DNA of 64,000 nucleotides from Verrucomicrobiia bacterium (GCA_026125285.1 JAHCLO010000013.1:62001-126000), one strand, 5' to 3'. Shown: positions 47,224 through 57,266, numbered from the stretch's first letter. Notes: generated from the letters alone by a model not told the origin. A program made the numbers and translations.

Positions 47224-47304
47224 GTGATCGCCACCGCGGACGTGAGTTGGCGGAGGAGGTCCGGGAGCCAACCTCCTTCCGCCGACTCACGGCGGCGGCG
47301 ACAC
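47224..47304. repeat. palindromic repeat, diverged family A copy, upstream of the restriction-methylation gene
   Basis: Arms of about 34 bases (47224-47260 and 47271-47304) fold back on each other with a few gaps. The core GCGGACGTGAGTTGGCGG matches the family A arm. It directly abuts the family B copy. The 378 bases between 47148 and 47525 hold these two repeats and no gene. Confidence 0.7.
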
Positions 47305-47309
47305 TCCTG

Positions 47310-47432
47310 CGCGCTGCCCAAAGCGCGGCGGTAAGTGGTGGGGCGCGTCACTCCGTGCGCGCCGAGGCTCGCAGCGGACTGCGATCCCTACCGGCAGATT
47401 CCAAACCCCGGAAGTCAGGCGACTGGCTTCCG
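47310..47432 (+). repeat. repeat family B, copy 2
   Basis: A gap-free 123-bp match to 41403-41525 with seven mismatches. It includes CGCGCTGCCCAAAGCGCGGC, equivalent to the last enolase codons, although no eno gene is here. The final hairpin retains a GNRA loop (GCGA). Confidence 0.9.
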
Positions 47433-47525
47433 ACGTTATCATTCGGCGTCGTTGACGAAGCAGGGGGGGCAAGTTCACGCCGCGCGGAACAGCGCAAGCA
47501 ACGCAAGCAAGCCCGTCGCCTCACG

Positions 47526-50399
47526 TCACCGCAACATCAACCGATAGAAACGAAGGGATTGGCCCGGAGTGTCGTCGTGGAACCCAGCCGTTCCATCGGC
47601 GCTGATCTCGTTGGTCGCAGTGGTCGTCCAATTCGTCAAATTGGTGCTCACTTGCAGGCAACATTCCTGACCCGAAATACCGCAGGCCAGAATGTCCACG
47701 CCGCCACCTGGCGACGCGCTGGCCTTCGCGGTCAGCCAGTACTCGTACGCGCCGATGTCGGCGGCCGCACCGTACGGGCGAGGAACACCACGTTGATCGG
47801 TGGGCGGGGCAGCAGCGGAATCGCCAGCATCAATCGCGGGACTGCCGGGTAGCAGGGACATTGTGAGTGTCGGACCGCCATTGTTGGCGAGAGGACCCAG
47901 TTTGGGATCGGTGTGGTTGAGACTGCCGAGGTTGGTGAACGTGCAACTGTCATCGGAACTGAGGTTGTGGCCTGCATCCGAGATGAAGCCGGTACTATTG
48001 GTCGGAATGTTGTTCGCAAGCAGCGTATTCTTAAGCACTCCGCCTAGAGTTGCGATGCTACCCAAGGCCAGGCCCTTCGTGCCATCGTCGCCACTCCGGC
48101 CAGGGTGAGCTCCCTCACCTGCCGGACCGCCCAAGCCGCCGGGACCGCCACTGCCAGAGTTAAAAGCCACCGTGCAATTGGTCATGCTTAGCCGGCTGGC
48201 GTCGTCCCAAACGGCGCCGACAGCGGAACCTCCGAAGCCTCCATCGCCGCCTTGTCCACCGTTGTAGAGGGGCGCGCCGCTCGGACCGCCCGGAGCGCCG
48301 CTTCCTCCCTTTCCGCCAAGACAATAGTTCGAAACGATGGTGCAATTGGCCCACGCAACCGCTCCTTCGTTGCCCAGCGCGCTGCCTCGGGCTGAACCCC
48401 CCGCGCCGCCAATTCCACCGGTGCCGCCAGAGATGCCACCACAAAATCCACCTTGTCCACCCTGTCCGCCTTCCGCGATATTTCCGACAACGGCACTGCC
48501 TTCAATTATTAAGACGCCTGCGTTGCAGATAGCTCCTCCGCGGGCTGCGCCTCCGATTCCGCCCGGAACGCCTTGAGGTGTATAATAACCCGCTTCATCC
48601 GGGCCGGCACCTCCGCCAAGTCCGCCCGTGGCGGAATTCTCCACAAACGTGCAGGTACTTGCTTGCAGTGTGCCAGTGCTGTAAACGGCCCCGCCATAAC
48701 CCAACCCGCCACTGGTGCCGGGGTATGGTTCGGGCAGGCCAGTGCTGCCGCCGGCCCCGCCGACGACCGAGTTCCGCCGGAAAGTGCAAGCGAATGCCTT
48801 CAGGTTGCCACTGCTGTAAATCGCGCCGCCGTAAGCGTCCCTTCCAGGTTCCGGAGGAACAACCCCAAACCGGCCTCCACTACCTTGCACGCTGTTTTCG
48901 GAGAACAGACAATCGAACAGGTTCACCTGGCCGCCCTCATTCCAAATCGCAGCTCCGCCATTGGTGCTGAATCCGTTGGCAACGGTCAGGTTCATCAGCG
49001 TGAGGCTCGCGTTGCTATGCACATAAAACGCTCGAACCGTCTCCGCTCCGCTGATCGTCACCTGATGGCCGCCGCCATCCAGCACGCTGTTGTTCGTAAT
49101 CGCAATGGTGTTGGTCAGGGCGATCGTGCCATCGCAGGTGAAGGTCACCTGGTAGGATGCAGCGAGTGCCTCCCGCAGCGATTGCTCGTCACAACTCGTC
49201 ACCAGCACCAGCCCCCATTGAGATGATGAAGTGTCATCCTGGAAAGCCGCAAAGATAACACCGCAATTCACCAGGATGGAGTTTCTGCCGACCACGTAGA
49301 TATCGCGGCCACGACCGGCTCTGCCATGGTTGCCGTTCTCGCCAAGGACACCTACTCCGCCCGCCCCGCCGCTGCCGGGAAAGTTACCTCTGACTGTGCA
49401 GTTGGTCAGCGCCAAACCACCAGAACTAAAGACGCCGCCTCCGTTACCGCCATTTCCGCCATCGCCACCGTCAAGGCTGTCCACACCGCCGTGGCCACCG
49501 TCACCCGCAACGTTGTCGCTGATCGTGGACCTGATCGCCGCAAAAATGCCGCTGTTCCAGATGCCGCCACCGGCGCCACCATGTCCACCTCTCGCTTCCC
49601 GGGGCGTATCGCCGCCGCTACCTGCGACGTTGCCACTGACCATGGAGTGGTCAAGCCAGAGGGTTCCCGCGTTATAGATGCCGCCGCCCTCACCGCCGGC
49701 ACCACTTATCGGGCTGAAGGTCAACGCGCCACTCACGCCGCCATTGCCGGCGGCGTTGCCACTGACGACGCAGTTGCTCAGGTACATCGTTCCAATATTG
49801 TAAATGGCTCCTCCTGATCCGCCGTTTCCGCCAGCGGTGATAACCATATAGACGTCATTCCCAATGCCATGCCCACCCTGTCCAGCGGCATTGGAGATCA
49901 CCCGACAATCGTTCAAGGTCAACGTACCCGCGGTGTAGATCGCCCCGCCCGCCTGGCCTGGCCCACCTGGGGTTCCCTGGCCTTCAACCACTGTGCCGAC
50001 GACGCCATTGGAAGCCTTGCCATCGCGCAGATTCAGCCCGGAAAGGGAGGCGACGACATTGGATTGCACCTTGAGCAGCCGGCTGGCGTGATTGCCACTG
50101 ATCGTCAGATTGCCAGCCTCCGGGCCGATGATGTTCAGACTCTTAACCAACAGCAGTTCGCCACTGGTCAGCGTGATGGTGCCCGTGACACCGAATATCA
50201 GTGTATCCCCCGAAGCAGCGTCGGTGATCATTTGACGCAACGAACCGGGGCCGTTATCGGCCAAGGAAGTCACGACATTCGTGGCGGTCCACGCTTTGAC
50301 TGGCCACAAGCCCAGCAACAAAAGGGCCCACCCTATCTGCAGAAAAGAGGATCCTCCATGCCCGCCAGCATGCGCTCGAGTTTGATTCGTTGTTTTCAT
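47526..50399 (-). CDS. secreted glycine-rich beta-helix protein (choice-of-anchor Q type) with shared tail
   Basis: 957 residues. The signal segment SFLQIGWALLLLGLWPVKAW ends near TAT. It is followed by the CSLREA-like VVTSLADNGPGSLRQMITDA, then polymorphic-outer-membrane-like beta-helix turns (GGAIYNIGTMYLSNCVVSGN and variants) with long Gly-rich loops to about residue 830. The choice-of-anchor Q segment GSPAIDAGD...TDQRGVPRPYG...DIGAYEY follows at about 860-895, then the tail CCLQVSTNLTNWTT...RFYRLMLR. Probably exported to the surface; no catalytic residues seen. It lies 15 bases after the GloVer gene and shares its ribosome-binding leader. Confidence 0.88.
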   Translation of the reverse strand: MKTTNQTRAHAGGHGGSSFLQIGWALLLLGLWPVKAWTATNVVTSLADNGPGSLRQMITDAASGDTLIFGVTGTITLTSGELLLVKSLNIIGPEAGNLTISGNHASRLLKVQSNVVASLSGLNLRDGKASNGVVGTVVEGQGTPGGPGQAGGAIYTAGTLTLNDCRVISNAAGQGGHGIGNDVYMVITAGGNGGSGGAIYNIGTMYLSNCVVSGNAAGNGGVSGALTFSPISGAGGEGGGIYNAGTLWLDHSMVSGNVAGSGGDTPREARGGHGGAGGGIWNSGIFAAIRSTISDNVAGDGGHGGVDSLDGGDGGNGGNGGGVFSSGGLALTNCTVRGNFPGSGGAGGVGVLGENGNHGRAGRGRDIYVVGRNSILVNCGVIFAAFQDDTSSSQWGLVLVTSCDEQSLREALAASYQVTFTCDGTIALTNTIAITNNSVLDGGGHQVTISGAETVRAFYVHSNASLTLMNLTVANGFSTNGGAAIWNEGGQVNLFDCLFSENSVQGSGGRFGVVPPEPGRDAYGGAIYSSGNLKAFACTFRRNSVVGGAGGSTGLPEPYPGTSGGLGYGGAVYSTGTLQASTCTFVENSATGGLGGGAGPDEAGYYTPQGVPGGIGGAARGGAICNAGVLIIEGSAVVGNIAEGGQGGQGGFCGGISGGTGGIGGAGGSARGSALGNEGAVAWANCTIVSNYCLGGKGGSGAPGGPSGAPLYNGGQGGDGGFGGSAVGAVWDDASRLSMTNCTVAFNSGSGGPGGLGGPAGEGAHPGRSGDDGTKGLALGSIATLGGVLKNTLLANNIPTNSTGFISDAGHNLSSDDSCTFTNLGSLNHTDPKLGPLANNGGPTLTMSLLPGSPAIDAGDSAAAPPTDQRGVPRPYGAAADIGAYEYWLTAKASASPGGGVDILACGISGQECCLQVSTNLTNWTTTATNEISADGTAGFHDDTPGQSLRFYRLMLR

Positions 50400-50414
50400 G
50401 AAACATTCCTTTGT

Positions 50415-51770
50415 TCAGGGCAACCGGAGGCGGAAAAAGCGGGGTGCGTTGTTCGTCATTGGGATACAGCACGAAACGAGCGATCCATCGCCGGTCACAG
50501 TGTGGTGGAACAGCCAGCTCGCCGCGCTCAAATCGTCGCTGTACTCCACGGTATAGCTTTCCCCGGTTTCGCTCTGGAAGGAGAAGGTGAAGTTCGTGCT
50601 GTTGCAGGCGGGGTTGACCAGGTGCGGGGCAAGCGACAGGCTAAAGATGACGCCATTCCCATGTTCACCGCCCAGTACTGTCGTTCCATAAAGAACGCTT
50701 TCGGATAACAGGAGTCCCCTGCAATCTCCACTGCCATCGTAACCGTTAAACTGCTGTTTGAGCGCCGTGAAGCCGCCCCCTTTGAGATCAATTTTGAAGA
50801 TGACCGGGTAGTTTCCGGCACCGCTTCCGTAGAGGGTGTCCCCGGACAATACCAGGCTCTTTGCCCAATCACAAAACGCCAGCAGGGCGAAATCGCTCCC
50901 ATCCGTGTTCATCTTGAACACGGTGCCACGATACCAGAGATCCGGAGCGCCGTACGTGGTGCCATAAAGCGTCGTGCCGGAGGCCACCAGTCCCCACCAA
51001 GGAACCGCGCCTTCATCGGGAGGCCCGAAGTGTTTGATGACCTGGAAGTCGCTGCCATTGGTTGAGAGCTTGAATAGAGTTCCTACACTCCCATTGCCGT
51101 CACAGCAGGTGACTCCATACAGTGCGGCACCTGATAGCGCCAACTTCCCCATAGGCCCTTTTCCGTCACTACCGCCGCTGAAGTGCTTGAGCACCGTGAA
51201 GTCACTTCCATCAACGCTCATTTTGAAGACGGTGCCATTCCGAAATTCGCCGCCCGCGGATGCTGTTCCATAAAGCGTCGTGCCCGACAACAACACTGGG
51301 CCACTCAACAAACAGCCATCTTGTACTTCGTCGAAGATCCTTAGCACGGTGAAATCAGTGCCGTCGGCAGCTATTCTGAACACCGTACCTCCGCCCCCAG
51401 CATAGGTGGTTCCATAGAGTGTCGCGCCGGCCATTACCAGACCAGCTTCGGGATACGCGCCATCGCTACCGGCAAAGTGTTTGAGCACCTGGTGCCCGCT
51501 GCCGTCGCTCCTGATCGAATATACGGTGCCACGATTGGAGTAGCCACCGCTTTGAGTCGTGCCGTACAAGATGTTGCCGGACTTAATCAGGCCACCCATG
51601 GGATTGGCACCGTCAGCGTTCGTCATTCCGCCGAAGTTGTGCAATATCGAGTACGTCTGAGCCTTAACAACAAAACTCGTCAGGCTCACGAGGATCAGAC
51701 ACACCACCACCCTGGCAACAGGAAACTCGCGCAGTATGGTCCAGTCCGTGATTCTTGTAGTTGTCTTCAT
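50415..51770 (-). CDS. GloVer (Gloeo_Verruco) tandem-repeat secreted protein with shared tail
   Basis: 451 residues. The signal peptide is in VARVVVCLILVSLTSFVVKA/QTYS. About ten repeats of roughly 35-50 residues follow the pattern LxxxGxxLYGTTxxGGxxxxGTVFxxxxDGxxFxxLxxF, which is TIGR03803 (Gloeo_Verruco), probably forming a beta-propeller. The C-terminus YTVEYSDDLSAASW...RFFRLRLP is the shared tail. ATG at 51770 is preceded by AAAGGAATGTTTC, a good Shine-Dalgarno with normal spacing. It is first in a two-gene unit with the beta-helix gene. Surface-exposed role presumed, function unknown. Confidence 0.9.
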   Translation of the reverse strand: MKTTTRITDWTILREFPVARVVVCLILVSLTSFVVKAQTYSILHNFGGMTNADGANPMGGLIKSGNILYGTTQSGGYSNRGTVYSIRSDGSGHQVLKHFAGSDGAYPEAGLVMAGATLYGTTYAGGGGTVFRIAADGTDFTVLRIFDEVQDGCLLSGPVLLSGTTLYGTASAGGEFRNGTVFKMSVDGSDFTVLKHFSGGSDGKGPMGKLALSGAALYGVTCCDGNGSVGTLFKLSTNGSDFQVIKHFGPPDEGAVPWWGLVASGTTLYGTTYGAPDLWYRGTVFKMNTDGSDFALLAFCDWAKSLVLSGDTLYGSGAGNYPVIFKIDLKGGGFTALKQQFNGYDGSGDCRGLLLSESVLYGTTVLGGEHGNGVIFSLSLAPHLVNPACNSTNFTFSFQSETGESYTVEYSDDLSAASWLFHHTVTGDGSLVSCCIPMTNNAPRFFRLRLP

Positions 51771-52096
51771 GAAACATTCCTTTGTTGTGGGTTGCTAAAA
51801 CGACAGTCGTTGGGAATCAACGTTATAGCGGAGGTTCGCGGCGAGGTGGGACCAAAGGAGACAACACCTTCCGCCCTCTGGGAAATCCAGAAGCTGAAGC
51901 GCATACTGTAACCTTTCTGTCGTGATGGAGTTGGCGACCAATTACGGGCCAACATTGCTCCCCTACGCCTGCGCCAGGGTTGGCACAAGCCGGAATTCAA
52001 GGCCGCGTCACGATTTCAGTTTCGCTGCTCCATTGATGAAGGACTAGTCCTAACACGGGTTGGCATCTCCAGGCCAAATCCGGTCAGGCGGACGGA
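51771..52096. other. 326-bp intergenic region
   Basis: It contains the leader of the GloVer gene (Shine-Dalgarno AAAGG) and, on the minus strand, a TATAAC at about 51817 with no good -35. A 12-base perfect palindrome AGGACTAGTCCT lies near 52042. No gene or clear terminator for either neighbour was seen. Confidence 0.4.
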
Positions 52097-55000
52097 TCAA
52101 GGCAGGTAAGGCGAGGCAAATTCATAGCGCCCCGGTTCGAGGTGAAACCTCGCCCCCTCCGCTGTAACCTTGTCGGGTGAGATCACCCTGCCACCCTCCG
52201 TGATCCGAGTGGCGTCGCTGGCGGGTAGCAATAGGCTGGCCGTGGTGTTCGGCGGCACGAGGACGTGAACCGCAAGTTCCCCAGACTCGATCCTCCAATC
52301 ACATGCAATCCGACCGCGAATAGATTGATACTCGGCCTTGGACCACGTCACGCCCCCACCAGGCCTCGGTGCAATGGTGAAGTGTTTCCAGCCGGGCTGG
52401 GTTTCATCGGGGTTGAAGCCGGCGAGGTTGCGCCATATCCATTCGCCCACCGCGCCAAAGGCCCAGTGGTTGAAGGAGTTCATGCCGGCGTCCTGAAAAC
52501 CGCGCCCCTGCACATAGCCATCCCAGCGTTCCCAGATCGTCGTGGCGCCGTTGTCAATCATGTAGCGCCACGAGGGAAACGTGCGGTTGGTGAGAAGCTG
52601 CCAGGCGAGCGCGGATTCGCCGTGACGCGTCAATTCCAGCATCGCGCGATGGGTGGTTTGAATGCCGGTGGAAAGATGCGTCTGGTAGCGGTGGATGTTC
52701 TCGACGAGATGTTGGGCAGCCCGCGGACGAAGTTCCTCGGGCAACAGATCGAAATTGAGCGCCAGCGCGTAGCCACCCTGAGTGTCCCCTTCTATGCGGC
52801 CATCGGGCTGCACGAACTTCTCGTTGAAAACCGTCTTGATGCGATGGAACAACTCGCGATAGCAGCGGGCGTCTTCGTGTCGCCCAAGCACCGCCGCCAT
52901 CTTCGCAACGATATCCGTGGAATGGGCAAAAAAAGCGGTGGCGAAAAGCTCCTTGGGCACGGAACCGCCTTCGGTGGGCCAGCCGGCTTGTTTGATCCAA
53001 TCGCCGTTAAGCCAGTCGTTGTAGTCGTTGTTGCGCCCTTTGCGCCAGACCAGTTCGGGATTGTTCGTGTGGATGTAATCCACCCAGCGAGAGGCCGCGG
53101 CGAAGTGTTCCGCGAGCAGACGCGCGTCAGCATAGTTTTGAAACGCGCGCCACGGGACGATCGTGCCGGCATCACCCCAAGCTGGCACGCCGGAGAAATT
53201 CTGGTTGGGATCGCCGGGATGTGGGGCGAAGTCCGGGAAACGTCCATCGTCCGCCTGATCGTCCCGAATGTCCTGCGCGAACTTGGTGAAGAACGCGGCG
53301 AGATCCATGTTGAAGATGGCGGTTTGCGCGAACGCCTGAATGTCGCCCATCCAGCCGAACCGTTCATCCCGTTGCGGACAATCATTGGGTGAACTCATCA
53401 GATTGCCGCGTTGCGTCCAGAGAATGTTCTGCATGAGACGATTCAACGAAGGTTCGGAGCACTCGAACCGGCCGACGACGGGTGACGACGAGTGAAACAC
53501 GCGACCCAGCACCGCGTCACGACCGGGCCGTTCGGCCAGGCCGGTCAACTCGACAAACCGGAAGCCGTGATAAGTAAAACGCGGCTCAAACACAAACTCG
53601 CCATCAGCGCGCGGCGTGTAGCGATCAACTTGCGGCGCGCCACGGAGATTGGCCGTGTAGAGCGTGCCATCGTCGTTGAGCATTTCGGCATGTCGAATCA
53701 CCACGGTTTGGCCGGCCACTCCGCGGGCCTTCACGCGGCACCAACCCACCATGTTTTGGCCAAGATCGAAAATATACACCCCGGGTCTGGGCTCCGAGAG
53801 TTGGCGGGGGAAAAGTTCCTTCATCACCTGGATGGGTTCGTTGCGCTGCCAGATCAGTCGTCGTGAATCGAGGTCAAAGGCCGTTGCCGCGTTCCACTGA
53901 TGGTCATCGAATCCGGGTTCGTCCCAGCCGGGCATTTCCCTGCGTGCGTCATAGGTTTCCCCATCGTATATGCCGCTGGCAAGGAGCGGGCCGGTGCTGG
54001 TGCTGCGCCAGGAATCATCAGAGACCAGCGTCTGCTTCGAGCCGTCAGCCAGTTCGATTTCGAGTTGCAGTAGAAAGCGCAGGTGGTTGCCATAGGGAAA
54101 GCGCGGCATGGCCATCAGCCGACCAGCATACCAGCCTTCACCCAGCAGCGCGGCCAGAACGTTCTCACCGGAACGCAGCAGTCCGGTGACGTCGTGGGTC
54201 TGGTAATGCACTCGCTGGCGATAACTGGTCCACTCCGGCGCCAGCAATTCGGTTCCTACGCGCCGGCCATTGATGCGGAGCTCGTAAAGTCCGAGGGCGG
54301 ATGCATAAACGGTTGCGCGACGGATTGCGGTGGGCAAGGTGAACGATTTGCGAACCATCGTGCCGGGCAAGGCCGCGGAAGCCGCCCCCGGTTTGACCGT
54401 CGCCGTGACCCCATCGGTCAGATTTGTCAGTGCCCACGCACCCGATTCAATCGAATCCAGCGCGGTGACCTTGGCGCCGACGGCGAGATTCAGTTCTCCA
54501 CGCAAGACCTGCATTTCGGCCAAGGCCAACGCGAAGTTCGTACCATCGCGCCGATTCAATCGTGTTGCCGTCAACCGCACGAACCGGGCAGTGACGGTGG
54601 AGAAGGGATAGCTGGGCGCATTGGTGCCGGGATTCAATACCTCGCTTTGAGTGCGATCCACCACCAGCTTTGAGTCGGAAAAGTTGGGTTGATGAGCAAC
54701 TTCAATTCTAAACCGCAAGGGAAACAGGAAACCCGGCGTGTCCGGCTGCCAATCATACGGCCGGGCGGGAAACAACCGCACAGTGTCGAAGCTCCTCGAT
54801 TCGCCGAGATTAATTGCGACCCATTTCGTGGCGTCCGCCGTATTGGTAATCTGGCTGTGGTAGCCATTGAGCGGGCCACGCGGAGCAACGTTGGTCGTGG
54901 AGGACGGATCAGCAATCCACTTTGCCTGCCAGTCGGATTGGTTGAGCAGCCCCATGCTCCAGGCCGCAGGGGAAGTCCACGCCGTCGGTTGGCCGTCTTT

Positions 55001-55393
55001 GTCCCACACCCGAACCTTCCACCAGGCGCGCATTCGCGACGGCAACGGTCTCCCAGCGTAGGCGACGTGGAGCGTGGCGTCGGACACCACTTTGCCGCTG
55101 TCCCACAAGTCACCCGTGTCTCGGTCCAGAGTCTCGACCGACGACGCCACGAGAACGTGGTAGGCGGTTTGCTTTTGACCGCGCTGATCGGAAGCCAGGG
55201 TCCAACTCAGCCGCGGCTCAACCACATCCATCCCGACGGGACGGACGCGATACTCACAACGCAAATGCTCAACCTGCAATCCGCCAGAAGCCGCAACCGT
55301 GGCGGGAGCGGCGTTGAGGCGCAAATGGGGGAACAGGCAGACGACCAATGCACAAACCATCACGCGCCGACAGAAAACACGCCGAGTAATCAT
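52097..55393 (-). CDS. secreted GH78 alpha-L-rhamnosidase
   Basis: 1098 residues from ATG 55393; this start gives the signal peptide MITRRVFCRRVMVCALVVCL, cleaved near NAAPA. The domain order is as in bacterial rhamnosidases: an N-terminal fibronectin-like part (LRCEYRVRPVGMDVVEPRLS), then a galactose-binding/F5-8-like insert (KWVAINLGESRSFDTVRLFP). The Bac_rhamnosid_N part follows (ASALGLYELRINGRRVGTEL), then the (alpha/alpha)6 catalytic barrel. The barrel motif NDCPQRDERFGWMGDIQAF at about 667-685 contains the general-acid glutamate. It would release L-rhamnose from pectin or other plant or microbial glycans in the periplasm or outside. It lies 108 bases downstream of the PQQ-propeller gene on the same strand. 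It lacks the RFYR tail. Confidence 0.92.
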   Translation of the reverse strand: MITRRVFCRRVMVCALVVCLFPHLRLNAAPATVAASGGLQVEHLRCEYRVRPVGMDVVEPRLSWTLASDQRGQKQTAYHVLVASSVETLDRDTGDLWDSGKVVSDATLHVAYAGRPLPSRMRAWWKVRVWDKDGQPTAWTSPAAWSMGLLNQSDWQAKWIADPSSTTNVAPRGPLNGYHSQITNTADATKWVAINLGESRSFDTVRLFPARPYDWQPDTPGFLFPLRFRIEVAHQPNFSDSKLVVDRTQSEVLNPGTNAPSYPFSTVTARFVRLTATRLNRRDGTNFALALAEMQVLRGELNLAVGAKVTALDSIESGAWALTNLTDGVTATVKPGAASAALPGTMVRKSFTLPTAIRRATVYASALGLYELRINGRRVGTELLAPEWTSYRQRVHYQTHDVTGLLRSGENVLAALLGEGWYAGRLMAMPRFPYGNHLRFLLQLEIELADGSKQTLVSDDSWRSTSTGPLLASGIYDGETYDARREMPGWDEPGFDDHQWNAATAFDLDSRRLIWQRNEPIQVMKELFPRQLSEPRPGVYIFDLGQNMVGWCRVKARGVAGQTVVIRHAEMLNDDGTLYTANLRGAPQVDRYTPRADGEFVFEPRFTYHGFRFVELTGLAERPGRDAVLGRVFHSSSPVVGRFECSEPSLNRLMQNILWTQRGNLMSSPNDCPQRDERFGWMGDIQAFAQTAIFNMDLAAFFTKFAQDIRDDQADDGRFPDFAPHPGDPNQNFSGVPAWGDAGTIVPWRAFQNYADARLLAEHFAAASRWVDYIHTNNPELVWRKGRNNDYNDWLNGDWIKQAGWPTEGGSVPKELFATAFFAHSTDIVAKMAAVLGRHEDARCYRELFHRIKTVFNEKFVQPDGRIEGDTQGGYALALNFDLLPEELRPRAAQHLVENIHRYQTHLSTGIQTTHRAMLELTRHGESALAWQLLTNRTFPSWRYMIDNGATTIWERWDGYVQGRGFQDAGMNSFNHWAFGAVGEWIWRNLAGFNPDETQPGWKHFTIAPRPGGGVTWSKAEYQSIRGRIACDWRIESGELAVHVLVPPNTTASLLLPASDATRITEGGRVISPDKVTAEGARFHLEPGRYEFASPYLP

Positions 55394-55501
55394 CGCGGAG
55401 TCAGAAGACGGTCTCACGGATTCGATCCAGTAACGTTTCAGAAACGCACGGCTGTTGAAATCCTCGTCAGTGACCGCACCGCTCAAATTGATGGTCAATC
55501 T

Positions 55502-56797
55502 TCACTCGCCAGACGGAGCGGCTTTCACATCGTAACAATAAAGCATCTGTTGATCGCGGATGTAGAGGCGGCCATGAGAAACCACGGGGTAGGTCCAGGC
55601 CTTCTCCATCGGCTGAGTTCGCGTCGGGAGGTCGGGCGGAGTGAAGCGGCCTTTCTCGCGGTAGCCTTCAACAGTCGCCTCCACCAACGCCACCTGGCCG
55701 TTCTCGCCGTGGAGATAAAGCCGGCCATCCGCCAGGCACAAGGACGCGGCACCCAAAGACGGGTTGTCCCACTTGAATTCGCCGGAGGCAAAATCCACGC
55801 ACAGCAGACCGGAGTTGGCGGTGCCGAACAGGTGATCGCCCATCACCACCGCGCCACCAATGGTGGCCGGCAGCTTGGGCGAGAAGTAACCCGGCTCGGG
55901 GGACACGCTTTCTGCGTCGCGCCGGAGCCGGACCACGCCGCCGCCCGTACCCGCACCGGCGCTGTAGATGAGATCGCCCCGCGCCACCGGCGTGGGAATG
56001 TTGGCCTTGAACCGGCTCACGGTCCGGTCGTAGCGCCAGAGGAACTTGCCGGTTTGCGCGTCCACCCCGACGAGGCCGCGTGCCAGCATTTGGACGTATT
56101 GTTTGACGCCAGCCGCTTCGACCAGGATGACAGAAGTGTAGGCGGCATCGTCGCCGCCTGGCACGGCGCATTTCCAAATCACTTCACCGGTCCGTTTGTT
56201 CAGCGCAACAATCGTTGCCGTTTCGCCGCCGGGCGTGCAGACCAGCTTATCGCCGTCCACCAATGGCGATTCGGTATAGGCCCAGGTGCCGGGTTTGCCC
56301 CCAAAGTCGGCCCGCAGGCTCTTTCGCCACCGGACCTCGCCCGTGGCGATTTCCACGCAGGCCAGATCGCCGTCCGAGCCCAGGGCGAAGAGCACTTCGC
56401 CAACCACGGTGGGTGTCGAACGGGCGGCGGGGAATTCAGGTTTTTGATCGAGGTTGCCCACCTTCCCAAGACGTGCCTGCCACAACCGCCGGCCATCCGA
56501 CGTCGCGAGCGCCTGGACGAATTCGTTTTCCAGGCCCTCGTTGCTGCAAAGGTAGAGACGCTCGCCGACAACCGACGGAGTTGAGTACCCCGATCCGATG
56601 TCCTTCGCCTGCCACAAAAGTCTGGGGCCATCCTTGGGCCATGCTTTCAAGAGCCCGCGCTCGGCGGAAAGCCCATTGCGGTTCGGCCCACGCCACTGCG
56701 GCCAGTCGGCCGCCGGAAGCAGGTTGGCAAAGAGTGAAAAGGTGAACGCAAAAACGAGCGCAGGGTGAGTTGAGTTGCTGGGGCAGAGGTTCTTCAT
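55502..56797 (-). CDS. exported PQQ-like beta-propeller protein
   Basis: 431 residues from ATG 56797. The signal peptide is HPALVFAFTFSLFANLLPAA followed by DWPQWRGPNRNGLSAERGLL, the usual N-terminus of this planctomycete/verrucomicrobial family. Repeated propeller blades are visible (GERLYLCSNEGL...ALATSDGRRLWQARLG; LACVEIATGEVRWRKSL; IVALNKRTGEVIWKCAVPG; LLCVDFASGEFKWDN). No dehydrogenase residues or heme motif are seen, so it is more likely a scaffold or binding protein than a quinoprotein enzyme. It sits upstream of GH78 on the same strand and may be cotranscribed. Confidence 0.87.
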   Translation of the reverse strand: MKNLCPSNSTHPALVFAFTFSLFANLLPAADWPQWRGPNRNGLSAERGLLKAWPKDGPRLLWQAKDIGSGYSTPSVVGERLYLCSNEGLENEFVQALATSDGRRLWQARLGKVGNLDQKPEFPAARSTPTVVGEVLFALGSDGDLACVEIATGEVRWRKSLRADFGGKPGTWAYTESPLVDGDKLVCTPGGETATIVALNKRTGEVIWKCAVPGGDDAAYTSVILVEAAGVKQYVQMLARGLVGVDAQTGKFLWRYDRTVSRFKANIPTPVARGDLIYSAGAGTGGGVVRLRRDAESVSPEPGYFSPKLPATIGGAVVMGDHLFGTANSGLLCVDFASGEFKWDNPSLGAASLCLADGRLYLHGENGQVALVEATVEGYREKGRFTPPDLPTRTQPMEKAWTYPVVSHGRLYIRDQQMLYCYDVKAAPSGE

Positions 56798-57266
56798 AGA
56801 GCATGACGGCGCTGGGCCGGGCGGTTGAGGGTGACGCCACCACCAGCCGACAAAGTCCGGCCCCGTGTGGCGCATTGACTGGTTTAATGGCATGGATTCG
56901 CTTCGGCCTCCATTTAGCCTCGTCGGCTGCGGAAAGCAAGTCGCGGAGTTGGCTAACGTCGCAGAAGATGGAGGCAGAAACAGGATCGGGTTGACCCGAT
57001 GGTGGGACACGGCGCTCGTGAACCCTACCACAGGCCGCTTGGTTCTGTCTTGAAGCTGGAAGCAATCGCGCGCGGTTCAATCCACATTCCGCAGGGCCGC
57101 TGCGCACGACAAGCGAACCGGGAGCCGCAAGCAAAGGAGCGTGAACAGCGATGTCCGCGTGTGGCCTGCGGGCATTGCCCGTCTCTTGCGGACATAGCTG
57201 TCCGCGCTCCTGAGAATTCTGGCGGTAGCCGATGAAGTCGAGGGCTGGCCCATTTTGGATTCCACC
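56798..57266. other. 469-bp gene-free region with repeat family C
   Basis: No gene is seen. The segment contains the inverted repeat at 57136-57210 and a partial family-A-like string (GGCGGTAGCCGATGA, near 57222). The rest has no recognisable structure. Confidence 0.4.
57136..57210. repeat. inverted repeat family C
   Basis: Arms GGAGCGTGAACAGCGATGTC... (57136-57158) and ...CATAGCTGTCCGCGCTCC (57188-57210) are 20/23 complementary. A single related arm occurs at 21046-21068. Confidence 0.72.

Noticed and set aside
45747-47852. 701-codon frame antisense to the restriction-methylation gene and into the beta-helix gene
   Set aside because: It spans two real genes and the repeat region and has no domain; both sense genes are well supported.
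54689-56584. 631-codon frame antisense to GH78 and the PQQ propeller
   Set aside because: It covers parts of two real genes; Arg/His/Gly-rich, no motif.
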